A stretch of DNA of 64,000 bases from Sanguibacter sp. HDW7. GTDB lineage: Bacteria; Actinomycetota; Actinomycetes; Actinomycetales; Cellulomonadaceae. The notes under the pieces are model-generated. The model was not told where the DNA came from. It saw only the letters and a program-made list of their open reading frames with translations, and searched no databases. The translations under genes and the position numbers were made by a program. Position 1 is the stretch's first letter, and each line of letters opens with the position of its first letter. This document shows, in pieces, positions 17,742 through 26,058 of the stretch. The stretch is taken from NCBI RefSeq assembly GCF_011300875.1, contig NZ_CP049862.1, positions 496,001-560,000 on the forward strand, given 5' to 3'.

Positions 17742-17747
17742 TAGCCT
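17742..17747 (+). promoter_or_regulatory. -10 element of the ChaA-like gene
   Basis: TAGCCT, about 91 bases before the ATG at 17839. The implied leader carries a GGAGA ribosome site. A GTG at 17761 is in frame but would add 26 unlikely residues. Confidence 0.4.
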
Positions 17748-17838
17748 GGGGCTCACGCGCGTGCCCACCCCGCGCCGTCCGGGACGACCCGGACGTCCCT
17801 CACGGGCCGAGGACGACCTCGGCACGGAGAAGCACACC

Positions 17839-18987
17839 ATGACCACCACGTCCGCCCCCCTCGTCACGCGCGCCGACATCGTCCGCGCAGGCCTCGGCTG
17901 GGTCGCCTACGCGGTCCTCCTCGCCGTCGGCGGCATCCTCGAGCCCCCGCTCCCGGGCCCGCTCCTCGTGGCCGCCCTCGTCGTCATCGTCGGTGTCGTC
18001 GTCGTCTGCGCCTTCGGCGTCGTCACGCAGGCCGAGGCCCTGGCCCACCGTCTCGGCGACCCGTACGGCACGCTCGTCCTCACGCTGTCGATCGTCATCA
18101 TCGAGGTCGTGCTCATCGCGGCCGTCATGCTGGGCCCTGGCGAGCACGCGAGCATCGCGCGCGACTCGGTCATGGCCGTGTCGATGATCATCCTCAACCT
18201 CGTCGTCGGTGCCTCTCTGCTCGTCGGCGGGCTGCGCCGCGGGTCGCTCGGGCACAACCGTGCCGGCGTCTCCACATACCTCGCGCTGCTCGTCGTCCTG
18301 CTCGCGCTCGCGTTCGCGCTTCCCGCGTACGTCGGCTCCGAGGGTTCCTACTCCGTGGTCCAGGCGGTGCCGGTCGTCGTGCTCACTGTCGGCCTCTACG
18401 CGTTCTTCCTCCAGCAGCAGACGGGGCCGCGGGCGGACGACTTCCGCGAGGTCGACGCCGACGTGAGCCCCGCCGCCGGCGAGGCCCCCGCCCCTGCGCC
18501 GAGGGAGCCGTTCGCGCGCACCCTGCGCGAGCACCGGCGCGAGATTCTCACGCGCCTCGGCCTGCTCGTCGCGACCGTGCTCCCGATCGTCCTGCTCTCC
18601 CACGACATGGCGTCGCTGCTCGACGACGGGCTCGGCCGGCTCGGTGCGCCCGTCGCGCTCGCCGGCGTGCTCATCGCGCTCATCGTCTTCCTGCCTGAGT
18701 CGCTCACGTCGGTGCGGGCGGCGCTCGCGGGCGAGGGGCAGCGGGTGAGCAACCTCTGCCACGGTGCGCTCGTGTCGACCGTCGGCCTGACGATCCCCGT
18801 CGTCCTCGTCATCGGCATGCTCACGGGGCAGCGGGTGCTGCTCGCGGAGTCCCCGGCGAACCTCGTGCTGCTCGCGACGACGCTCCTGCTGTCGGTCGCG
18901 ACCTTCTCGGGCCGACGGGCCACGGCCGTCCACGGCGCGGTGCACCTCGTGCTCTTCGGCATCTACGTGCTCGCGCTGCTCAGCTGA
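17839..18987 (+). CDS. ChaA-like calcium (cation):proton antiporter
   Basis: 382 residues with about ten or eleven membrane segments. The two CaCA-type repeats carry the signatures LAHRLGDPYGTLVLTLSIVIIEVVL (first half) and LIVFLPESLTSVRAALAGEGQRVSN (second half), with the acidic residues that bind the cation. They are separated by a central hydrophilic, acidic loop (about 200-240). It should exchange Ca2+ or Na+/K+ for protons across the plasma membrane. ATG 17839 is preceded by GGAGA. It stands between menB and the fructose operon with no evident functional link to either. Confidence 0.85.
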   Translation: MTTTSAPLVTRADIVRAGLGWVAYAVLLAVGGILEPPLPGPLLVAALVVIVGVVVVCAFGVVTQAEALAHRLGDPYGTLVLTLSIVIIEVVLIAAVMLGPGEHASIARDSVMAVSMIILNLVVGASLLVGGLRRGSLGHNRAGVSTYLALLVVLLALAFALPAYVGSEGSYSVVQAVPVVVLTVGLYAFFLQQQTGPRADDFREVDADVSPAAGEAPAPAPREPFARTLREHRREILTRLGLLVATVLPIVLLSHDMASLLDDGLGRLGAPVALAGVLIALIVFLPESLTSVRAALAGEGQRVSNLCHGALVSTVGLTIPVVLVIGMLTGQRVLLAESPANLVLLATTLLLSVATFSGRRATAVHGAVHLVLFGIYVLALLS

Positions 18988-19127
18988 CCGGCTGGCGCGT
19001 CGGACGGGCGCGATGTCCCCGGCGTGCGTCCGGCCGCTGCGGGGTGACGGCGGAGCTGCGTCGCGGGTTCGTCAGGCGTCGCCGTCTGCGGTTTCGTTCC
19101 TTTCCGGACTGCTGGGCTGGAGTCGTC

Positions 19128-19206
19128 CCACAAGATCGGGCATGAATACTGCCCGATCTTGTGGTTACCGTTGACCGGCCAGGCTGGATCGGGCATGATC
19201 GGTCAT
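19128..19206. promoter_or_regulatory. Candidate operator region of the fructose operon
   Basis: The sequence GATCGGGCAT occurs at 19134-19143 and 19187-19196, with a one-mismatch tandem copy at 19197-19206. An inverted near-copy forms the right arm of a perfect 15-bp hairpin (19128-19142 with 19150-19164). Direct repeats with 10-bp spacing just before a DeoR-type gene suggest the repressor's own binding sites. The hairpin itself could instead be a terminator for the antiporter gene 140 bases upstream. The rest of the gap 18988-19267 holds nothing I recognise. Confidence 0.5.
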
Positions 19207-19267
19207 GTCGACGACGACAGGTCGACGACGCACCGCCCGCACCGCCGCGCCGTGAGGAGCACCCGCC

Positions 19268-20029
19268 GTGTACGCCCCGGAACGCCAGACCGAGATCGTC
19301 ACCCGAGCCCGCAACGCCGGCCGCGTCGACGTGGCGACGCTCGCCGCGGAGCTCGACGTCGCCGCCGAGACCATCCGCCGAGACCTCGGTCTCCTCGAGC
19401 GCCGCGGCCTGCTGCGCCGCGTCCACGGCGGCGCCGTCCCCGTCGAGCGGCTCGCGCTCGAGCCCTCCGTCGACGAGCGCGACCTCGCCAACACCGAGGC
19501 GAAGGACGCGATCGCCCGCGCGGCGCTCACCCTCCTCGGCGACGCGTCGACGATCGTCCTCGACGGCGGCACGACGACCGCGCGGCTCGCCGCGCTCCTG
19601 CCCGAGGGCCGCGAGCTCACCGTCATCACCCACGCGCTGCCCGTCGCCGCCGCCGTCGCGACCCGCCCCGGCATCACGCTCCACCTCGTCGGAGGTCACG
19701 TCCGCGGCCGCACGCTCGTCGCGACCGGCCCCTGGACGACGGCGGCACTCGCCGAGCTCCGCGCGGACGTCGTCGTCCTCGGCGCCAACGGTGTGAGCGT
19801 CGACCGCGGCCTCACGACGCCCGACCTCGCCGAGGCCGAGGCCAAGCGTGCGCTCGCCGCCGCCGGCCGCCGCGTCGTCGTCCTCGCCGACCACACGAAG
19901 ATCGGCCGCGACGAGCTCGTCACGTTCGCCCCGCTCGAGCGCGTCGACATGCTCGTCACCGACGCCGTCGTCGCCCCGGACCTCGTCGCGGAGCTTGTCG
20001 CAGCCGGGGTCGAGGTCGTGACGGCATGA
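19268..20029 (+). CDS. fruR: DeoR/GlpR family repressor of the fructose operon
   Basis: 253 residues, GTG start with GAGGAG 8 bases upstream. The N-terminal DeoR helix-turn-helix is clear (VDVATLAAELDVAAETIRRDLGLLERRGLLRRVHGGAVP). The C-terminal DeoRC sugar-phosphate sensor domain has LDGGTTTARLAALLP, LHLVGGHVRGRTLVATGPWT and DHTKIGRDELVTFAPL. In such operons the effector is usually fructose-1-phosphate or fructose-1,6-bisphosphate. Its stop overlaps the ATG of fruK, so repressor and enzymes are made from one message and the repressor is autoregulated if the upstream repeats are its sites. Confidence 0.9.
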   Translation: MYAPERQTEIVTRARNAGRVDVATLAAELDVAAETIRRDLGLLERRGLLRRVHGGAVPVERLALEPSVDERDLANTEAKDAIARAALTLLGDASTIVLDGGTTTARLAALLPEGRELTVITHALPVAAAVATRPGITLHLVGGHVRGRTLVATGPWTTAALAELRADVVVLGANGVSVDRGLTTPDLAEAEAKRALAAAGRRVVVLADHTKIGRDELVTFAPLERVDMLVTDAVVAPDLVAELVAAGVEVVTA

Positions 20030-20979
20030 TCGTCACCCTCACCCCCAACCCGTCCGTCGACCGCGCCTACGACGTCGAGGCCGTCGCGCGCGGCGGCGTC
20101 AACCGCGCGGGCGCCGTCCACGTGCACCCCGGCGGCAAGGGCATCAACGTCTCGCGCGCGCTCGCCGCGCACACCGTCCCGACGGTCGCGGTCCTGCCCG
20201 TCGGCGGCGCCGACGGCGACCTGCTCGTCGCGCTCCTCGGCGCCACCGACGTCACCGTGCGAGCCGTGCCCGTCCCGGGCGACACCCGCTCGAACATCAC
20301 GCTCCAGGAGTCCGACGGCACGACGACGAAGATCAACGCCCCCGGCCCGGTGCTCGACGCCGACGGGGGAGCCCGCCTGCTCGCCGCCGTCGTGAGCGCC
20401 GTCGGCCCGGGCGACACCGTCGTCGGCGCAGGTTCCCTTCCCCGCGGTCTCGCACCCGACTTCTACGTCACGCTCGCGGACGCCGTCCGCGAGCGCGGCG
20501 CACGCCTCGTCCTCGACACCTCGGGCGCCCCGCTCGCCTCGGCCGCCCGGGCGGGCGGCATCGCGCTCGCCAAGCCCAACGACGACGAGCTCGCCGAGCT
20601 CGTCGGCCGCGAGCTCGCGACCGTCGGCGACGTCGTCGAGGCGGCCCGCGAGATCCTCGCGCGCGGGACCGACGCTCTCCTCGTCTCTCTCGGCGCGCAC
20701 GGCGCGCTCCTCGTCACGGCCGACCGCTCCTGGTGGGCCGGCGGCCCCCCGCTCCTGCCCGCGTCGACCGTCGGCGCGGGCGACACGACCCTCGCCGGCT
20801 ACCTCGCCGCCGAGCACGCAGGCGGCGACCCTGCCACCTGCCTGCGCACCGCGGTCGCCTGGGGGCGCGCCGCGGTGCTCCTGCCCGGGACCGCCGTCCC
20901 GGGACCCGACCTCGTCGACGTCGACGCGGTCACCCTCACCCCCGACCCCGCACCGACCACCCCCGTCAAGGAGATGTAG
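20026..20979 (+). CDS. fruK: 1-Phosphofructokinase
   Basis: 317 residues, a PfkB-family sugar kinase. It starts MIVTLTPNPSVDRAYDV, with the first signature HPGGKGINVSRALAAH (about 40-55) and the ATP/catalytic motif STVGAGDTTLAGYLAAEHAGG containing the base Asp. It phosphorylates fructose-1-phosphate, the product of the PTS encoded next, to fructose-1,6-bisphosphate. ATG 20026 overlaps the fruR stop. Confidence 0.93.
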   Translation: MIVTLTPNPSVDRAYDVEAVARGGVNRAGAVHVHPGGKGINVSRALAAHTVPTVAVLPVGGADGDLLVALLGATDVTVRAVPVPGDTRSNITLQESDGTTTKINAPGPVLDADGGARLLAAVVSAVGPGDTVVGAGSLPRGLAPDFYVTLADAVRERGARLVLDTSGAPLASAARAGGIALAKPNDDELAELVGRELATVGDVVEAAREILARGTDALLVSLGAHGALLVTADRSWWAGGPPLLPASTVGAGDTTLAGYLAAEHAGGDPATCLRTAVAWGRAAVLLPGTAVPGPDLVDVDAVTLTPDPAPTTPVKEM

Positions 20980-20981
20980 AC

Positions 20982-21434
20982 ATGACCAGCCAGCTCATCA
21001 CCGCGGACCTCGTGGCCATCGACCTCGCTGCCGCGACGAAGGACGTCGTCATCGAGGCGCTCGCCGAGCGTCTCGCCGCCGCCGGACGCGTCACCGACGG
21101 CGAGACCTTCGCCGCCGACGTCCGCGCCCGCGAGGCGCAGACCCCGACCGGCCTGCCCGGACAGGTCGGCCTCCCGCACGCGAAGTCGGACGCTGTCCTC
21201 ACCCCCTCGCTCGCCGTCGCGACCGTCCCCGGCGGCGTCGACTTCGGCGGGCCCGACGGCCCCTCGACGCTCGTCTTCCTCATCGCGGCCCCCGCGCTGG
21301 GCGACAACGTCCACCTCCAGATCCTCGCGAAGCTCGCGCGCAAGCTCATGAACGCCGAGTTCATGGCGTCCGTGCGCGCCGCCACCGACGGCGAGACGCT
21401 CGCCGCCCTCGTCAACGAGGCGGTCACGGCATGA
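20982..21434 (+). CDS. Fructose-specific PTS EIIA component
   Basis: 150 residues, a stand-alone EIIA of the mannitol/fructose family. The phospho-accepting residue is His66 in QVGLPHAKSD. LVFLIAAPALGDNVHLQILAKLARKLMNAEF is the usual second half. It takes phosphate from HPr and passes it to the EIIB domain of the next gene. AAGGAG precedes the start, and its stop overlaps the ATG of the EIIBC gene. Confidence 0.92.
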   Translation: MTSQLITADLVAIDLAAATKDVVIEALAERLAAAGRVTDGETFAADVRAREAQTPTGLPGQVGLPHAKSDAVLTPSLAVATVPGGVDFGGPDGPSTLVFLIAAPALGDNVHLQILAKLARKLMNAEFMASVRAATDGETLAALVNEAVTA

Positions 21435-22933
21435 GGTTCGTCGCCGTGACGTCCTGCCCCACGGGCATCGCCCACACCTACATGGCTGCCGAGGCCCTCG
21501 AGCAGACGGGCAAGGCACAGGGCCACGAGGTGACGGTCGAGACGCAGGGCTCGATCGGCTCGGAGCCGCTCGACCCCGCGGTCATCGCGGCGGCCGACGG
21601 CGTGATCTTCGCCGCCGACCTCGAGGTCAAGGAACGCGACCGCTTCGCAGGCCTGCCGACGGTCGACGTCGGCGTCAAGCGTGCCGTGCACGACCCGGCC
21701 GCCGTCCTCGCCGAGGCCGTCGCCGCCGTCGAGGCCGCCGCAGCGCTCCCTGCCGCCGAGCGTCCCGTCGCGGCCCCTGCGCCGTCGCGGGCCACGTCGG
21801 CGTCGGGGGCGACGAGGGTCCGCCAGTGGCTCATGACGGGTGTCTCGCACATGATCCCGTTCGTCGCTGCGGGCGGCATCCTCATCGCCCTGAGCTTCAT
21901 GCTCGCGCAGGTCGCGTGGGGCGGCGCCGAGGGCGCCGTCGAGGTGACGGGCGCCGACGCGGCCGCGATCTTCGCGTCGTTCGACCCGCTGAGCCTTCAG
22001 CACTGGTCGGTCGTCCTCCTCAAGACCGGCCAGCTCGCGTTCGGGTTCCTCGTGCCGGTCCTCTCGGGCTACATCGCGTACGCGATCGCCGACCGTCCCG
22101 GCCTCGTTCCCGGCTTCGTCGGCGGTGCGGCCGCGGGCTTCATCGGAGCGGGCTTCCTCGGCGGCCTCGTCACCGGCTTCGCGGCGGGCTTCGTCGCCCT
22201 GTGGATCAGCCGCTGGAAGGTCGCCAAGGGTGTGCGCGGCATCATGCCGGTCGTCGTCATCCCGCTGCTGTCGTCGCTCGTCATCGGTGTGCTCATGCTC
22301 GTCCTCCTGGGCCGGCCGATCGCCGCAGCGATGGATGGCCTCACGGACTGGCTCGGTGGCCTCCAGGGTGGCTCGATCATCCTGCTCGGTGCGCTGCTCG
22401 GCGCCATGATGGGCTTCGACCTCGGCGGCCCGGTCAACAAGGTCGCCTACACGTTCGGCGTCACGGGTCTCGCGACCGCAGGCCTCACGCCCGACTCCCC
22501 GCAGTACAAGGTCATGGCCGCGGTCATGCTCGGCGGCATGGTCGCGCCCCTCGCGCTCGCCCTCGCGACCGTCGTGCGCCCGCGCCTCTTCACGGAGGTC
22601 GAGCGCGAGAACGGCAAGGCCGCGTGGCTGCTCGGCGCGTCGTTCATCTCCGAGGGCGCGATCCCGTTCGCGGCGGCCGACCCGTGGCGCGTCATCCTCG
22701 CCTCGACGGTCGGCTCGGCCGTCACCGGGGCCGTGTCGATGGGTATGGGTGTCTCGCTCGTCGCACCGCACGGAGGTGTGTGGGTGCTGCCGCTCGTCGG
22801 CAACGCGCTCGGCTTCGTCGTCGCGATCCTCGCCGGTGTCGCCGTCGCGTGCGCGCTCGTCGTCCTCCTCAAGCAGACGCGCAGGGTGCCCGTGGCGGCC
22901 GCGGGGCCCGTCCTGGCCGGCCAGGACGCGTGA
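21431..22933 (+). CDS. fruA: Fructose-specific PTS EIIBC component
   Basis: 500 residues. EIIB domain (about 1-100): VTSCPTGIAHTYMAAEAL with phospho-Cys9. A 30-residue Ala-rich linker is followed by the membrane EIIC domain (about 130-490): WLMTGVSHMIPFVAAGGILIALSFML, GFDLGGPVNKVAYTFG and LGASFISEGAIPFAAADPWR, the motifs of fructose permeases. It imports fructose as fructose-1-phosphate. The domain order is B-C, with EIIA as a separate protein. Its stop shares a base with a short Enzyme I-like reading frame. Confidence 0.95.
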   Translation: MRFVAVTSCPTGIAHTYMAAEALEQTGKAQGHEVTVETQGSIGSEPLDPAVIAAADGVIFAADLEVKERDRFAGLPTVDVGVKRAVHDPAAVLAEAVAAVEAAAALPAAERPVAAPAPSRATSASGATRVRQWLMTGVSHMIPFVAAGGILIALSFMLAQVAWGGAEGAVEVTGADAAAIFASFDPLSLQHWSVVLLKTGQLAFGFLVPVLSGYIAYAIADRPGLVPGFVGGAAAGFIGAGFLGGLVTGFAAGFVALWISRWKVAKGVRGIMPVVVIPLLSSLVIGVLMLVLLGRPIAAAMDGLTDWLGGLQGGSIILLGALLGAMMGFDLGGPVNKVAYTFGVTGLATAGLTPDSPQYKVMAAVMLGGMVAPLALALATVVRPRLFTEVERENGKAAWLLGASFISEGAIPFAAADPWRVILASTVGSAVTGAVSMGMGVSLVAPHGGVWVLPLVGNALGFVVAILAGVAVACALVVLLKQTRRVPVAAAGPVLAGQDA

Positions 22934-23064
22934 TGACCGCGCCACGGACCCTCGAGGGAGTGGGCGTCGGCCGCAGCGCGGTCGTCGGCCCGGTCGCGCG
23001 GTCCGTGCGCGGTGTCCTGCGGCGCGCCCGGCGTGCCGCAGGACACCGCGGGCGCTGTCACTAG
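22933..23064 (+). pseudogene. Enzyme I (PTS) N-terminal remnant
   Basis: A 43-residue reading frame starting at ATG 22933 within the fruA stop. Its first part, RTLEGVGVGRSAVVGPVAR, matches the start of PTS Enzyme I (xLxGxGVxxGxxVGPV), the gene often found at this spot in actinobacterial fru operons. The match ends after about 25 residues and the frame runs into a perfect terminator-like hairpin. The swivelling His domain and all later parts are missing. I read it as a deletion remnant; no HPr gene is present either. A translated short peptide cannot be excluded. Confidence 0.55.
23008..23050 (+). terminator. Hairpin terminator of the fructose operon
   Basis: Perfect 16-bp stem (23008-23023 with 23035-23050), 11-base loop. 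It lies inside the Enzyme I-like remnant frame, and its right arm overlaps the expected -35 position of menC. Confidence 0.7.
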
Positions 23065-23067
23065 TCT
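23062..23067 (+). promoter_or_regulatory. -10 element of menC (leaderless)
   Basis: TAGTCT exactly 6 bases before the menC ATG. CAGGAC lies 17 bases upstream, the same hexamer and spacing as before menG. Confidence 0.55.
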
Positions 23068-23073
23068 GGGGCG

Positions 23074-24039
23074 ATGCACGTCTACTCGATCCCGCTGACG
23101 ACCCGCTTCCGCCGCATCGACGTGCGCGAGGGCGTGCTCCTGCACGGCCCGGGGGGATGGGCCGAGTTCTCGCCCTTCGCCGACTACGACGACGTCGAGT
23201 CGTCGTCCTGGCTGCGTGCCGCGCTCGAGGCGGCGCGCGAGGCGCACCCGCCCGCCGTGCGTGACCGCATCCCCGTCAACGTCACGGTGCCGGCGGTCGA
23301 CGGGCCGCGCGCCCACGCGGTCGTGCGCGCGTCCGGTGGCTGCGAGACGGCGAAGGTCAAGGTCGCCGAGCCGGGGCAGTCGGAGGCCGACGAGATCGAG
23401 CGGCTCGAGGCCGTGCGCGACGCGCTCGGCCCGTCGGGCCGCATCCGGATCGACGCGAACGGCGGCTGGGACGTCGCCACCGCGCTCGCACGTCTCACGG
23501 TCCTCGACCGGGCGGCGGGCGGCCTCGAGTACGTCGAGCAGCCGTGCGCGAGCGTCGACGATCTTGCGGCGGTGCGCCGCCGCACGCACGTACTGGTCGC
23601 GGCCGACGAGTCGATCCGCCGCGCGGAGGATCCCTTCGAGGTCGTGCGGCGCGAGGCGGCGGACGTCGTCGTCCTCAAGGTGCAGCCGCTCGGCGGCGTC
23701 CGCGCGTGCCTGCGGCTCGCCGAGGAGATCGGTCTGCCCGTCGTCGTGTCGTCCGCGCTCGAGTCGTCGGTCGGCCTGGCCGACGGCCTCGCGCTCGCGG
23801 CCGCGCTGCCGGAGCTTCCGTACGCGTGCGGCCTCGCGACCGCGCACCTGCTCACCGACGACACCGTGGTCCGGCCGCTCGTGCCCGTCGGCGGGTCGAT
23901 CGGCGTGCGTCGGCCCGTCGTGGCCCCGGCCGCTCTCGCGCGCACCGCCGCGTCCGACGACGTCGCCGCCGCGTGGCGCGACCGGCTCGAGCGGTGCGCG
24001 GCCGTGCTCGGCGAGGACCTCGCCGACGTCCTGGGATGA
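23074..24039 (+). CDS. menC: o-Succinylbenzoate synthase
   Basis: 321 residues, enolase-superfamily MenC. Catalytic residues are visible: Lys94/Lys96 in AKVKV, metal ligands Asp127 (RIDANGG), Glu155 (YVEQPC) and Asp178 (AADES), and Lys202 in VLKVQPLGG. It dehydrates SHCHC to o-succinylbenzoate. The ATG has TAGTCT 6 bases upstream and no ribosome site. menD follows after 7 bases, so the two are co-transcribed. Confidence 0.94.
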   Translation: MHVYSIPLTTRFRRIDVREGVLLHGPGGWAEFSPFADYDDVESSSWLRAALEAAREAHPPAVRDRIPVNVTVPAVDGPRAHAVVRASGGCETAKVKVAEPGQSEADEIERLEAVRDALGPSGRIRIDANGGWDVATALARLTVLDRAAGGLEYVEQPCASVDDLAAVRRRTHVLVAADESIRRAEDPFEVVRREAADVVVLKVQPLGGVRACLRLAEEIGLPVVVSSALESSVGLADGLALAAALPELPYACGLATAHLLTDDTVVRPLVPVGGSIGVRRPVVAPAALARTAASDDVAAAWRDRLERCAAVLGEDLADVLG

Positions 24040-24046
24040 TGGGCCA

Positions 24047-25873
24047 GTGACGTCCCCGTCGGCGACCGCCGCCCGTACCCTGCTCGCCGCGCTCGTGCGC
24101 CTCGGTGTGCGCGAGGTCGTCCTCGCCCCCGGCTCGCGCTCCGCGCCGCTCGCGTACGCGGCGGCCGAGGCCGCCGAGGCGGGGCTCCTCGATCTCACGG
24201 TGCGCGTCGACGAGCGCGAGGCCGGGTTCACCGCGGTCGGGCTCGTCCGTGGTGCCGCGCTCGGCGGCTCGCACCACCGCGACGTCGCGCCCGTCGCGGT
24301 CGTGACGACGTCCGGCACGGCGGTCGCCAACCTCCACCCGGCGGTGCTCGAGGCCCACCACGCGGGCCTGCCGCTGCTGCTCCTCACGGCCGACCGCCCG
24401 CACGAGGTGCGGGGCACGGGTGCGAGCCAGACGATCGACCAGCCCGGGATCTTCGGGGGAGCCGTGCGGCTCGCGGTCGACGTCCCCGCGCCCGACGGGC
24501 GCCCGGGCGAGGAGAACGACCTCGTGCACCTCGCGGCGCGTGCGGTCGACGCCGCGTCCGGCGCCCGTTCCGGGTTTCCCGGCCCGGTCCAGCTCAACCT
24601 CGCGTTCCGCGACCCGCTCGTGCCGGACGCCGACGACGCCACGCAGTGGCCGGACGTCCGCCCGCCGCGGGTCCTGCCGCCGCCGGCAGCGTCGCTCGAC
24701 GTGAGCCCGTGGACCGCCGGCGAGCTCACGGACGGCGGCACGCTCGTCGTCGCGGGCGACGGCGACGACGGTTCCGCTCGGCGCCTCGCCGAGGCGCGCG
24801 GCTGGCCGCTCCTCGCCGAGTGCGTGACGCCGTCGGCGGGCGGCCCGCGGCTCGTTCCCGCGCACGCGCACGTCCTCGCTGCCTCGCCGCTCACGGCGGA
24901 CGTCCGGCGCGTGGTCGTCGTCGGCCGCCCGACGCTCTCGCGGCCCGTCCAGCGGCTGATCGCGCGCGAGGACGTCGATGTCGTCCTCGTCGCCCCGGCC
25001 GGAGCGCCGTGGGCCGACGCACCGCGGGGCGCGCGCACGGTGCTGCCGGAGGTCCCGCTCGGCTGGTTCCTGCCCGACGCCATGCTCGGCGACGGCCTGC
25101 GCACCGTGCGCCGTGACCGGTGGCGCGACGCGTGGAGCGCCGCGGGCGTCGCGGCTGCAGCGGCTGTCGACCGCGCGCTCGACCTTGACCGGCTCGGCGG
25201 GGGACAGGGCACTGCGACCTCCGCGGAGGGTCCAGGCCCACTCACGGCCGAGGCCGCGGTGCGGATCCTGGCCGACGCGCTCACGCCCGTCGACGTCCTC
25301 GTCGTCGGCTCCTCGAACCCCGTGCGCGACCTCGACCTCGTCCACCGCTGGACCGCCCAGCCGCGCGTCGTCGCGAACCGCGGTGTCGCGGGCATCGACG
25401 GGCTGCTCTCGACTGCCGTCGGCACGGCTCTCGCTCTCGGGCGACCCGACCGCGGCGGGATCGAGGGGCGCACCGTGCGTGCTCTCGTCGGCGACCTCAC
25501 CTTCCTCCACGGCGCGGGCGGGCTTGCCGCTGCGCGCGGCGAGGCGCGCCCCCAGCTGCAGGTCGTCGTCGTCAACGATGCCGGGGGCTCGATCTTTACG
25601 GGCCTCGAGCACGGAGCGCTCGCGGAGTCGGCGCCGTCGCGTGCCGCCGCCGTCGAGCGAGTGTTCGGCACGCCGCACGACGTCGACCTCGGCGCGCTGT
25701 GCGCCGCGCACGGGCTGCCGCACGTCGTCGTCACCGACGCCGCCGCGCTGCGGGCCGCGCTCGCCACGCCGGGCCGAGGCACCAGCGTCGTCGAGGTGCG
25801 CGTCGACCGTGACGGACGCCGTGCACGGGCCGCCGCGGTCGCGGACGCGCTGCGCACGGCCCTCGCGGACTGA
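24047..25873 (+). CDS. menD: SEPHCHC synthase (2-succinyl-5-enolpyruvyl-6-hydroxy-3-cyclohexene-1-carboxylate synthase)
   Basis: 608 residues, GTG start. It is a thiamine diphosphate enzyme that joins 2-oxoglutarate and isochorismate. The N-terminal domain has VVLAPGSRSAPLAYA and the conserved Glu in VDEREAGFTAVGLVRG, with TSGTAVANLHPAVLEA after it. The C-terminal domain carries the ThDP/Mg motif from GDLTFLHGAGGL to VVVNDAGGSIFTGLE. A 20-30-residue longer linker near 360-400 explains the size above the usual 550-580. It is coupled to menC. Confidence 0.95.
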   Translation: MTSPSATAARTLLAALVRLGVREVVLAPGSRSAPLAYAAAEAAEAGLLDLTVRVDEREAGFTAVGLVRGAALGGSHHRDVAPVAVVTTSGTAVANLHPAVLEAHHAGLPLLLLTADRPHEVRGTGASQTIDQPGIFGGAVRLAVDVPAPDGRPGEENDLVHLAARAVDAASGARSGFPGPVQLNLAFRDPLVPDADDATQWPDVRPPRVLPPPAASLDVSPWTAGELTDGGTLVVAGDGDDGSARRLAEARGWPLLAECVTPSAGGPRLVPAHAHVLAASPLTADVRRVVVVGRPTLSRPVQRLIAREDVDVVLVAPAGAPWADAPRGARTVLPEVPLGWFLPDAMLGDGLRTVRRDRWRDAWSAAGVAAAAAVDRALDLDRLGGGQGTATSAEGPGPLTAEAAVRILADALTPVDVLVVGSSNPVRDLDLVHRWTAQPRVVANRGVAGIDGLLSTAVGTALALGRPDRGGIEGRTVRALVGDLTFLHGAGGLAAARGEARPQLQVVVVNDAGGSIFTGLEHGALAESAPSRAAAVERVFGTPHDVDLGALCAAHGLPHVVVTDAAALRAALATPGRGTSVVEVRVDRDGRRARAAAVADALRTALAD

Positions 25874-25914
25874 CCGTCCCGCCCGCTCGCCCCCGCCCGT
25901 GCGTCCCGACGGAA

Positions 25915-25938
25915 GCGACTCGTAGCGCTCCTGCACAC
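25915..25938 (+). repeat. GCGACTCGTAG half-repeat, copy 1
   Basis: 24-base sequence beginning GCGACTCGTAGCGCTCC, repeated exactly at 25987. It shares its first 10 or so bases with the arms of the GACTCGTAG hairpins but lacks a full matching right arm here; only short internal pairing (GCGCT with AGCGC) is possible. Confidence 0.6.
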
Positions 25939-25986
25939 AGCGCGAGCACCCGCCGGCCCTTCGCCGCCCCGTGCCGGCCAACATCC

Positions 25987-26010
25987 GCGACTCGTAGCGC
26001 TCCTGCACAC
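25987..26010 (+). repeat. GCGACTCGTAG half-repeat, copy 2
   Basis: Exact second copy of the 24-base element, 72 bases after the first. Both are followed by similar G/C-rich sequence ending GAGC. They lie between menD and the htrA promoter. Confidence 0.6.
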
Positions 26011-26058
26011 TGCGTGAGCTGCCCCGCGTGTGGCGGCGGCCGCTGCCGCTCGCTCGAA

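Noticed and set aside
19128-19164. CACAAG...CTTGTG palindrome as a Rex site
   Set aside because: The arms are in the opposite order (CACAA first, TTGTG second) and the spacing is wrong for Rex. It fits the GATCGGGCAT repeat set instead.
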